Positions 13,594 to 19,427 of a stretch of DNA of 26,113 nt are shown piece by piece. The position numbers and the translations under genes are program-made. Location: contig CAYGVS010000014.1 of assembly GCA_964353635.1 (NCBI GenBank), forward strand, positions 1-26,113. The letters are read 5' to 3'. Under the pieces are notes generated by a model that made no database searches, had not been told where the DNA came from, and saw nothing but the letters and a program-made list of their open reading frames with translations. Position 1 is the first letter of the stretch. Each line of letters starts with the position of its first letter. The DNA is from JAPLVB01 sp964353635 (GTDB taxonomy: Archaea; Aenigmatarchaeota; Aenigmatarchaeia; QMZP01).

Positions 13594-13785
13594 TTAGAAC
13601 TTCCTTCTCTTCATGAAGCACTCTTTGCAGTAGACTGGTCTGTCTCCGCTTGGCTTGAAGGGGACCTCTGTCTCCTTTCCGCAGTCAGAGCAAACGGCCT
13701 TGTGCATCTCTCTTGGGCCGAAATCCCTACGCTGCCCGCCAAATCCTCCGCCCGGCCTTCCGCCGAAGCGCCTTCTTTCTTCCAT
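13594..13785 (-). CDS. Small CxxC zinc-ribbon protein with Gly/Arg-rich N-terminus
   Basis: A 63-residue basic protein. An RGG-like N-terminus (RRRFGGRPGGGFGGQRRDFG) suggests RNA binding. It is followed by CSDC, VPFKPSGDRPVYC and a second CKEC, predicting one zinc. It is a paralogue of the protein at 4656-4871, with the same spacing between the knuckles. This compact ribbon is frequent in DPANN and candidate-phyla genomes; its function is unknown. It lies in a region otherwise given to tRNA and structured RNA. Confidence 0.8.
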   Translation of the reverse strand: MEERRRFGGRPGGGFGGQRRDFGPREMHKAVCSDCGKETEVPFKPSGDRPVYCKECFMKRRKF

Positions 13786-13882
13786 TCTATCTATCTCCTA
13801 TCAGGGCCTGTCTTTATGGCTCGCTTTGCCAGGCCTGCTTTAACCTGTTTGTGTGTGGTTCTGTTAATAGTGGTGATTGGTA

Positions 13883-13890
13883 TTTATATA
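13883..13890 (+). promoter_or_regulatory. TATA box for the 13914-14166 RNA
   Basis: TTTATATA predicts a transcript starting near 13914, just before the first of three hairpins that precede tRNA-Gly. Confidence 0.5.
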
Positions 13891-13913
13891 CGTTATCCAG
13901 AATACTGTTAGAT

Positions 13914-14030
13914 GAGAATGGAGGCGATAAGGCTCGCTTCCAGCCGCAAAGAGGATTGAAGGCGGCAGTGGCCGACTTCTCTCCAAAATATGAGACTGAA
14001 GGTGCCAGCAGACACCTTCCAGCTGCAATC
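13914..14030 (+). ncRNA. Candidate structured RNA or tRNA-Gly leader with three hairpins
   Basis: Three consecutive stems follow a TATA box. First, GGAGGCGA-TAAGGC-TCGCTTCC (13920-13941) has 8 bp with one G-U. Second, GAAG (13958-13961) with CTTC (13976-13979) continues past a G/A mismatch into CGGC/GCCG. Third, GAAGGTG (13998-14004) pairs with CACCTTC (14013-14019), loop CCAGCAGA. The second and third are GAAGKYG-family hairpins. No open frame of note is present. It may be an independent small RNA (an H/ACA-like guide was considered) or simply the 5' leader removed from tRNA-Gly, which starts two bases downstream. Confidence 0.45.
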
Positions 14031-14031
14031 C

Positions 14032-14166
14032 GCGCCGATGGTCCAATGGCTAAGACAAAGGCCTTCCAAGCCTTTTATCCGGGTTCGAAAGCCAATCCCT
14101 TCTTTCCCGAAAGAAGGTCTAGGCCTTACCCCAAGAAAGGGGTATACTGAAATCCCGGTCGGCGCA
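14032..14166 (+). tRNA. tRNA-Gly(TCC) with T-loop intron, target of the integrated element
   Basis: Acceptor GCGCCGA pairs perfectly with TCGGCGC (14159-14165), discriminator A14166. Anticodon stem AAGGC/GCCTT encloses CTTCCAA, anticodon TCC, with no intron there. T-stem CCGGG (14079-14083) pairs with CCCGG (14154-14158). Removing 63 nt from the T-loop leaves 72 nt. The exon after the intron is only about 14 nt and contains almost all of the 12-bp att core of the adjacent element. Confidence 0.92.
14090..14152 (+). other. T-loop intron of tRNA-Gly, position 59/60 (63 nt)
   Basis: Splicing gives T-loop TTCGAAT; repeated A residues leave one base of freedom, so 58/59 is equally possible. The putative central helix TTCG with CTGA has one C/T mismatch, so the splice motif is relaxed. 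Two hairpins fill it: CCTTCTTT/AAAGAAGG and TACCCC-AAGAAA-GGGGTA, separated by TAGGCCTTA. This order and much of the sequence match the first half of the tRNA-Pro(TGG) T-loop intron. Confidence 0.8.
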
Positions 14167-14167
14167 T
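14156..14167 (+). other. attL core of integrated element
   Basis: CGGTCGGCGCAT, comprising the last T-stem bases, the 3' acceptor strand, the discriminator and one further base of tRNA-Gly, is repeated exactly at 16216-16227. The recombinase gene begins 100 bp inside. Confidence 0.7.
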
Positions 14168-14266
14168 GGAGTGAAAACTGCTATGCGTGGCAGAGTCGAG
14201 GTATATATACCAAGACCTTGGATACCCTGCCTCGAAGGAAATCTGCCACCAGGGCAATAGCATGGC

Positions 14267-15334
14267 ATGAACTCCATTCACGATTACGATAGAAGGTACG
14301 CATCTGCGGTCAGGAAGGTAGAGAAATCCACCACAATATCCCAGAAGAACAGGGAGCTCATTCTGAGGCATAAGGACTGGCTTTTATCAGCCCAAAACCT
14401 CAGCAAGGGTAGAGTCGTCAAATGCCTATACTACCTGCTCAAGATGGCCGACTGGCTGGGGAAGGACTTTGACCAGGTCACAAAGGACGACTTGGAAGGG
14501 TTGGTAGGCAGGATAAATGGGAGCGATTACGTCCCTTTCTCCAAGAAGGAGCACAAATCCACCTTAAAACGCTTCTACAAGTGGCTCAGGAACACAGAGG
14601 ATTATCCCCCAGAGGTCAAATGGATTAAGCCAGAGAGCAAGGGTATGGAGAGGATAAAGCTGCCAGAAGAGATACTTACCGAGCACGAAATCAAGGGGAT
14701 GATTGACACCACCCCTAACATAAGGGACAAGGCCTTCATAGCCACTATCTTCAATTCAGGATGCAGGATAGGAGAGCTCCTTTTCGTGAGGATAAAACAC
14801 ATAGTATTCCAGGAGAACAACACCGCCAGGATGTTCGTGGACGGCAAGACTGGCAAGAGGTGGGTATTGCTTATTTCTTGCGTTCCCTACCTCAAGGACT
14901 GGCTTAATAGCCATCCAGCAAAGGATAACCCAGAGGCCTTTGTCTGGGCAAAGGACGACAATAGCCTTATGACATATGGCATGGCAAGATACAGGCTGGA
15001 TAATGCAGCCGAAAGGGCAGGAATAGCCAAAAAGGTCAATCCCCATGCCTTCAGGCACGCCTCAGCCACCTTCTACGCCAACCACCTCACGGAAGCCCAA
15101 ATGAAGCAATATTTTGGCTGGCAGCAAGCCTCCAGGATGGCCAGCATCTATATCCACATATCAGGCAGGGACGTAGACAATGCCATGCTAAAGGCCCACG
15201 GGATGCCTGTAAATGGCAACGGCAACGAAGTAAGCGAGCTCAGGCCAAGGATATGCCCCAGATGTGGCCTGAATAACCTATATTGCAGAGCTACAGCACG
15301 GGAAGACTATAATGCCCTTCCCTGTTGTTTTTGA
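14267..15334 (+). CDS. Tyrosine recombinase / integrase
   Basis: A 355-residue phage-integrase-family recombinase. The SAM-like core-binding domain spans about residues 22-112; the catalytic domain runs from about 135 to 310. Catalytic residues seen: Arg167 in NSGCRIGEL, Lys in DGKTGKRW near 194-197, His260 and Arg263 in PHAFRHASATF, Trp285 at the second His position (FGWQ), and Tyr295 in ASIYIHISG. All are intact, so it should be active. The C-terminus has one zinc knuckle (CPRCG) followed by scattered Cys (LYC, CCF), where relatives often have a full four-Cys ribbon, so the tail may have drifted. It sits 100 bp from attL. A palindromic GGTATATATACC upstream is a probable promoter. A small gene overlaps its 3' end. 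Confidence 0.93.
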   Translation: MNSIHDYDRRYASAVRKVEKSTTISQKNRELILRHKDWLLSAQNLSKGRVVKCLYYLLKMADWLGKDFDQVTKDDLEGLVGRINGSDYVPFSKKEHKSTLKRFYKWLRNTEDYPPEVKWIKPESKGMERIKLPEEILTEHEIKGMIDTTPNIRDKAFIATIFNSGCRIGELLFVRIKHIVFQENNTARMFVDGKTGKRWVLLISCVPYLKDWLNSHPAKDNPEAFVWAKDDNSLMTYGMARYRLDNAAERAGIAKKVNPHAFRHASATFYANHLTEAQMKQYFGWQQASRMASIYIHISGRDVDNAMLKAHGMPVNGNGNEVSELRPRICPRCGLNNLYCRATAREDYNALPCCF

Positions 15335-15470
15335 GAGGCTGGGCACACTTTTCCATTTGAAAAAGGATGAATGTTGGGAGTTGCTTTTTATCTATAGGGA
15401 ATTCGGGTTTATCGAGATAGTGAAGGGACATGGGATTAGAATGAAGAAAATATCACATTTATCAAACTAA
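15312..15470 (+). CDS. Small hypothetical protein overlapping the integrase 3' end
   Basis: A 52-codon frame starting at ATG 15312 in the +1 frame relative to the integrase, overlapping it by 23 bp. The product reads MPFPVVFERLGTLFHLKKDE and continues with CWELLFIYREFGFIEIV and a basic end. The helix-helix-strand pattern (ECWELLFIYREFGFIEIVKGHGIR) resembles a small winged-helix or DNA-binding unit; that is inference. Overlap with the recombinase suggests translational coupling and a role as an excisionase or regulator. It ends 46 bp before the methyltransferase. Confidence 0.6.
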   Translation: MPFPVVFERLGTLFHLKKDECWELLFIYREFGFIEIVKGHGIRMKKISHLSN

Positions 15471-15516
15471 AAAGAGTTTCCAATCATTTTAAAGCTATAG
15501 AGACTATTTAGATATT

Positions 15517-16134
15517 ATGAAGAACTATATAATGGAAACCATCAAGTTCTATGACGACCATGCCAACGACTATTTCAAAAAAACACTGGCACTACAGGAT
15601 AAGGTATGGATGGAAAAGTTTAGCTCTCATCTTCAAAAAGGTTCAAAAGTGTTGGACATGGGGTGCGCCTTCGGAAGAGATTGCAAAACTTTTGTAGAGA
15701 AGGGATTCGATACTTATGGGATTGACCTTTCTAAGAAAATGATTGATAAAGCAAAGATGTTTGAAAAAAAGGCTAAATTCAAAGTAATGGATATCCTGAA
15801 AATGAAATTTCCTGAAGAATATTTTGATGGGGTGTGGGCATCTGCAATCCTGCTGCACCTAAGCAAAGATGATGTTAAAATAGCTCTAAAGGAAATCTGG
15901 AAGGTTCTAAAGAAAGGTGGCATTGTGTTCATAGGAGTAAAAGAGGGGAGTGGTCAAGGTTTGTTTGGCGATAAAAGATACGACAATTCAAGAAAATTTT
16001 ATTCCTACTATTCTGAAAAGGAAATAAGAGATTTATTGAATATATGTGGCTTTTCAATCCTCGAACTAAAATTGATAAAGAAGGATAATAATTACGATGA
16101 TGCTCCAGTGATTCACCTTATTGCACGAAAATGA
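15517..16134 (+). CDS. SAM-dependent methyltransferase (cargo of element)
   Basis: A 205-residue class I methyltransferase. Motif I is VLDMGCAFGRD near residue 45, the acidic end of strand 2 is GIDLSKKM, the motif II region is FDGVWASAILLHL, and motif III is VLKKGGIVFIGVKEG. The substrate is not evident; the family includes small-molecule and protein methyltransferases. Base composition is clearly more A+T-rich (Lys AAA/AAG, Ile ATA, Asn AAT) than in the chromosomal genes on either side, consistent with arrival on the integrated element. TATAG-rich sequence upstream can serve as promoter; no ribosome binding site is seen. Confidence 0.88.
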   Translation: MKNYIMETIKFYDDHANDYFKKTLALQDKVWMEKFSSHLQKGSKVLDMGCAFGRDCKTFVEKGFDTYGIDLSKKMIDKAKMFEKKAKFKVMDILKMKFPEEYFDGVWASAILLHLSKDDVKIALKEIWKVLKKGGIVFIGVKEGSGQGLFGDKRYDNSRKFYSYYSEKEIRDLLNICGFSILELKLIKKDNNYDDAPVIHLIARK

Positions 16135-16215
16135 TTCAATTGATATTGATTTATAAGCAAGCAAAACCAATACAAATGTAAGGCACTCCTACGCATTACA
16201 GATTCTTCGGCTATG

Positions 16216-16227
16216 CGGTCGGCGCAT
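16216..16227 (+). other. attR core of integrated element
   Basis: Exact second copy of CGGTCGGCGCAT. On the chromosomal side, TTCACTCC follows, the inverse of GGAGTGAA that follows the attL copy (14168-14175). A 6-bp hairpin CCGGAC-ATGA-GTCCGG (16233-16248) comes next and was probably downstream of tRNA-Gly before insertion. Confidence 0.65.
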
Positions 16228-16232
16228 TCACT

Positions 16233-16248
16233 CCGGACATGAGTCCGG
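16233..16248. terminator. Hairpin 3' of the gene at 16258
   Basis: A perfect 6-bp GC-rich stem, CCGGAC/GTCCGG, with loop ATGA lies 9 bp past the minus-strand stop codon. There is no T-run on that strand, so termination strength is uncertain. Confidence 0.35.
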
Positions 16249-16257
16249 GAAGCATAT

Positions 16258-16530
16258 TCACATCCTCGGATAAATCTTCACTATCCGCTTCTTCTTCCGG
16301 TAGAGCACCTGGCCTTCCCTTTCTATCTCAATCACAGCTTCCATAGGGACAGCAAGTCTTTCATGGCCAGTCTCCCCTCCACGGAATTCAATCCTTGACA
16401 AATTGAGCCTGGTTACGTCCCTCCCAAAGACTCTCCTGGTATTCCTGAGCGAGCTGTCATCAGAGACTAGAATGGAGCATTCCTTAAGGGAGCCTTCGGC
16501 TTTCAGCTTGTTCAGCAGATCGCGAGCCAT
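16258..16530 (-). CDS. Hypothetical small beta-rich protein
   Basis: A 90-residue basic protein. Apart from an N-terminal helix (ARDLLNKLKAEG), it is mostly predicted strand: CSILVSDDSS, VTRLNLSRIEF, LAVPMEAVIEIE, QVLYRKKKRIVKIYPR. The compact barrel-like pattern and basic end suggest nucleic-acid binding, but no family is recognised. It was the chromosomal neighbour of tRNA-Gly before the 2 kb element inserted. It is divergent from the Met/His-rich protein gene. Confidence 0.7.
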   Translation of the reverse strand: MARDLLNKLKAEGSLKECSILVSDDSSLRNTRRVFGRDVTRLNLSRIEFRGGETGHERLAVPMEAVIEIEREGQVLYRKKKRIVKIYPRM

Positions 16531-16655
16531 AACAGATTGTTTGTTTGGAAATTATTAAGCTTAATGCCGAACAAATTAGGCAAACTATTTAAGCGATTGT
16601 GAGAAACTTTGGATACAACAATGGAGTAGAATTTAGATGCATCGGAGGTGAAAAA

Positions 16656-17033
16656 ATGAACAAGTATGTTTTGCTTGCAATACCGGCTTTTGCCATTATT
16701 GCGCTCATAGGATTTGCAGCAGCCCAGCCTTTCTGGACGAATCCCCAGAACATGACCAGCCAAGAGAAGAGCATGAGTATCCAGATGCTGGATGAAATGC
16801 AGAAGATGATTGAGACTCAGAAAGACTACCTGAACGGAGCCTTAACACAGGAGCAGTACCAGGACAAGCTTGACCAGCACCAGCAGACCATGCTTAGCCT
16901 TAGGCAGCAGATGAGGGATGCCCTGCAGGCAGACCCTAATTACCAGGTTTCTGGTTCTGGCTGCCACATGGCAGGATATGGCGGTAAGCACATGGGACGA
17001 GGCATGGGTTACGGTATGATGTGGGGATTTTAA
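16656..17033 (+). CDS. Secreted Met/Gln/His-rich small protein
   Basis: A 125-residue predicted exported protein. The signal peptide is KYVLLAIPAFAIIALIGFAAAQ. The mature part is a helical, Met/Gln-rich pair of segments (MQKMIETQKDYLNGALTQEQYQDKLDQHQQTM), reminiscent of short helical-hairpin periplasmic proteins such as Spy/CpxP. A glycine-rich end follows with one Cys and clustered His and Met (CHMAGYGGKHMGRGMGYGMM), which looks able to bind Cu(I) or another soft metal. GGAGGTGA six bases before ATG 16656 fixes the start; the frame upstream is not translated. The function is unknown. Confidence 0.8.
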   Translation: MNKYVLLAIPAFAIIALIGFAAAQPFWTNPQNMTSQEKSMSIQMLDEMQKMIETQKDYLNGALTQEQYQDKLDQHQQTMLSLRQQMRDALQADPNYQVSGSGCHMAGYGGKHMGRGMGYGMMWGF

Positions 17034-17049
17034 GGCAAGCCGGGCAATT

Positions 17050-17091
17050 GAAGGCGGATTTGAATGAAATTTGATTAAGAATTCCGCCTTC
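17050..17091 (+). terminator. Hairpin plus pyrimidine-rich tract after the Met/His-rich gene
   Basis: GAAGGCGGA (17050-17058) pairs perfectly with TCCGCCTTC (17083-17091) across a 24-nt loop; a T/C-rich run (17092-17125) follows. It has the form of a terminator and is also a GAAGKYG-family hairpin. Confidence 0.55.
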
Positions 17092-17145
17092 TTTCCTCTT
17101 TTGGCCTTCCCCTTTTCTTTTTTATATTGAATCCCAACTTAGCTT

Positions 17146-18003
17146 ATGGAAAGAATTGAGTTCAGGAAGCTGGAGTTGAAGGACAAGCCTCTCTTTGACA
17201 GGTTTCTGAGAGATTACCCTCCTCATATATCTGAGATGACTTTTACGAACCTCTTCTGCTGGAGGCTTTCTAAACTCCATGAGTTCGCTGCGCACAAAGG
17301 ACATCTGCTAGTCTCCTTTATGGAAAATAGAAATAGGAGGTTTTACCAGCCTATAGGCCCAGAACCTCATAAGATTATAGAGGAAATCCTTGGGAAATCC
17401 CCTGAAAGCTCCTTTGAGAGGGTTGAGAAAGGCATTGCTGAGAAGGTGGTGGGTCTCAAAGTGAAAGAGAACAGAGGCATGTTCGATTATGTGTTCAAGG
17501 TCTCTGATTTGAGGGACCTTCCGGGAGACAAGTACTCCCAAAAGAGGAACTTCGTAAAGAGGTTCATGGCTTTCAATCCAACATCCTGTGCGCTTGAGGA
17601 GAAGACTGTGCAGCATTTCCTGGAGCTGCAGGAGAGATGGTGCAATATGAGAGACTGCAAGGCGGACAGCAGCATGGAGGCAGAGGACATGACAGTGAAG
17701 GAAGGCCTCAGGAATTTCAATGCGCTGGGAATTCATGGCGTATGTATTTGGGTAGGCGGGAAGATAGAAGGTTTTGCAATTGGAGAAAGGCTTAACGCTA
17801 ACACCTTTGTGGAGCATTTCGAGAAGGCAAACACAGAATTAATTGGTATTTACCAATACATTCTGAAGGAGTTCGCAAGATCCATTCCAGAAGGCATCGA
17901 ATTCCTCAACAGGGAGCAGGACCTCAGTGTCGAAGGTCTCAGGAAGGCCAAGCTCAGCTACCATCCCGTGAAGCTTGTCGAGAAGTTCTCGGTAACCAGG
18001 TAG
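17146..18003 (+). CDS. DUF2156 / LPG-synthase C-terminal-like acyltransferase
   Basis: A 285-residue protein resembling the DUF2156 family, whose double-GNAT fold also forms the aminoacyl-transfer domain of bacterial phosphatidylglycerol lysyltransferases. Seen: FRKLELKDKPLFDRFLRDYPPHISEMTFTNLFCWR at the start, and GVCIWVGGKIEGFAIGERLN followed by TFVEHFEKANTELIGIYQYI, the GNAT-like core with its acceptor-binding helix. No membrane helices are present, so it lacks the flippase half of LPG synthase. It is followed after 10 bp by a MATE transporter on the same strand, probably one operon. Its donor and acceptor are unknown. Confidence 0.8.
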   Translation: MERIEFRKLELKDKPLFDRFLRDYPPHISEMTFTNLFCWRLSKLHEFAAHKGHLLVSFMENRNRRFYQPIGPEPHKIIEEILGKSPESSFERVEKGIAEKVVGLKVKENRGMFDYVFKVSDLRDLPGDKYSQKRNFVKRFMAFNPTSCALEEKTVQHFLELQERWCNMRDCKADSSMEAEDMTVKEGLRNFNALGIHGVCIWVGGKIEGFAIGERLNANTFVEHFEKANTELIGIYQYILKEFARSIPEGIEFLNREQDLSVEGLRKAKLSYHPVKLVEKFSVTR

Positions 18004-18013
18004 GTGCTTTTTT

Positions 18014-19393
18014 ATGGAAAGGAAATCAGGGAAGGACCTTACGAAGGGCGCTGTGTGGAAAACGCTATTCGTCCTTGCAGGGCCTGTGGTTGTTGGCATG
18101 CTTCTCAGGATAGGCCTGAACATCACGGACACTTATTTCGTCGGAATGCTCGGCACAGACCAGCTTGCAGCGATAAGCGTGACCTTCCCTGTATTCTTTA
18201 TCTTCATAGCAGTTGCATCCGGGCTATCTATCGGCTCTGTCGCCCTGATTTCGAAGGCAATTGGAGGGAAAGATAGCCAGCTTGCAAACAACATAGCAGA
18301 GCATTCCTTTCTTATCGCAGGTGTCCTTGGAATCGTAATATCCATCCTTGCCTTCATATTCTCCCCGCAACTCTTCACCTTCATGGGGGCGACAGGCCCC
18401 ATCCTTGATCTGACACTCCAGTACTCCAACCTGATATTCTTTGGGTTCATTTTCGTCTTCCTGGATTTCGTTGCGCAGGGAATTATAAACGCTGACGGGA
18501 ACACCTCTGTGCCTACAAGGAACCTTTTAATCGCCTTCATCTTTAACGTCATCCTAGATCCGCTGCTTATCTTCGGGATTGGACCCTTTCCCAGGCTTGG
18601 ACTCTTCGGAGCGGCTTTGGCCACTTTCTTGTCCCAGGCGATAAGCATATTCCTGAACATAAGCTATGTCTTGAGAGGGAGGACAACAGTGAAGGTGGAC
18701 CTGAAGTGCTTCAAATGGGACAGCTCCATCTTCAAAAGGATCGTGATTATCGGGCTTCCCTCTTCTGTCAGCCAGTCGATGAACAGCATCGGGATGATAC
18801 TCCTGATGGGCCTTGTCGGAGGTTTTGGAGCTCATGCGATTGCAGCCTTTGGCGTTGGAGTGCGCCTGGAATCGCTTGCGATACTGCCGATCATAGGGCT
18901 GGCCAGCGCTGTCATCCCGTTCATCGGGCAGAACCTGGGGGCCAGGAGACCTGAACGCGCAAAAAAGGCTGCGTCAGCTGCCACCCTTTCGGCTTTCGCA
19001 TTCATGGCTTTCTTCTCCCTGCTGTGGTTTTTCATTCCTCAGCTCATCTACTCCCCTTTCACTTCCGACCCGGAGGTCCTGGGCATAGGAGCAGGATATT
19101 TCCAGATAATTGCCTTCGGCTACGTTTTTCTGGGGATGAATTTCATAATAGGCTCGGCTTTCCAGGGTGCCGGGAGGACAGACCTCCAGCTGCTGATGAC
19201 CTTGGTGAGATGGGCCATCGTGGTCGGGGTTGCATATGCTTTTGTGGGCGCTTTCGGCCTTAGCGGGATATGGATGGGCTTCCCTATTGGCAACTTCATT
19301 TCCTTCCTTGTCTCTTTCTCCATCTTGAAATCAGGGTTCTGGCTGAGGGATAGGCAGAAAACCAAAGAGCGCCCCGTCTCCCCGTGGATCTAG
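18014..19393 (+). CDS. MATE-family efflux transporter
   Basis: A 459-residue polytopic membrane protein with about twelve helices in two similar halves, typical of multidrug and toxin extrusion antiporters that use Na+ or H+ gradients. Recognisable segments are LAGPVVVGMLLRIGLNITDTYFVG in the first helix, GLSIGSVALISKAIGG, and the repeat-half equivalents GLPSSVSQSMNSIG and SAVIPFIGQNLGARRPERA. AGGTAGGTG, overlapping the end of the previous gene, is its ribosome binding site, so translation is coupled to the DUF2156 gene. The substrate is unknown; a lipid or peptide product of the neighbour is a guess. Confidence 0.92.
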   Translation: MERKSGKDLTKGAVWKTLFVLAGPVVVGMLLRIGLNITDTYFVGMLGTDQLAAISVTFPVFFIFIAVASGLSIGSVALISKAIGGKDSQLANNIAEHSFLIAGVLGIVISILAFIFSPQLFTFMGATGPILDLTLQYSNLIFFGFIFVFLDFVAQGIINADGNTSVPTRNLLIAFIFNVILDPLLIFGIGPFPRLGLFGAALATFLSQAISIFLNISYVLRGRTTVKVDLKCFKWDSSIFKRIVIIGLPSSVSQSMNSIGMILLMGLVGGFGAHAIAAFGVGVRLESLAILPIIGLASAVIPFIGQNLGARRPERAKKAASAATLSAFAFMAFFSLLWFFIPQLIYSPFTSDPEVLGIGAGYFQIIAFGYVFLGMNFIIGSAFQGAGRTDLQLLMTLVRWAIVVGVAYAFVGAFGLSGIWMGFPIGNFISFLVSFSILKSGFWLRDRQKTKERPVSPWI

Positions 19394-19427
19394 AAAAGCG
19401 TTTTAATCCCCTCTCCAATTTTTCAAC

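Larger units (their letters stand above)
14156..16227 (+). mobile_element. Integrated element in tRNA-Gly (about 2.06 kb)
   Basis: Bounded by 12-bp direct repeats: one within the tRNA-Gly 3' end, one free-standing 2,060 bp downstream. The insert carries a tyrosine recombinase next to the tRNA, a 52-codon overlapping gene and an AT-rich methyltransferase. This is the usual design of archaeal tRNA-targeted elements, in which the attachment core rebuilds the tRNA end. In the excised form the core would be flanked as ATGCG-GTCGG-CGCAT, an inverted repeat around a 5-bp centre. No replication gene is present, so it is a satellite or a reduced remnant. Confidence 0.7.

Noticed and set aside
13914..14030. 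C/D-box or H/ACA guide RNA
   Set aside because: ATGAGA and CTGA occur but the spacing of C, D', C' and D boxes is wrong, and no clear ACA box follows a stem; called only a structured RNA.
13713..14292. Plus-strand frames of 145 and 100 codons over the hairpins and tRNA-Gly
   Set aside because: They cross the tRNA, its intron and att core; the RNA structures account for the region and the proteins look random.
15332..15360. Frameshift destroying the integrase C-terminus
   Set aside because: The out-of-frame continuation is better explained as a separate overlapping gene with its own ATG; all catalytic residues lie upstream and are intact.
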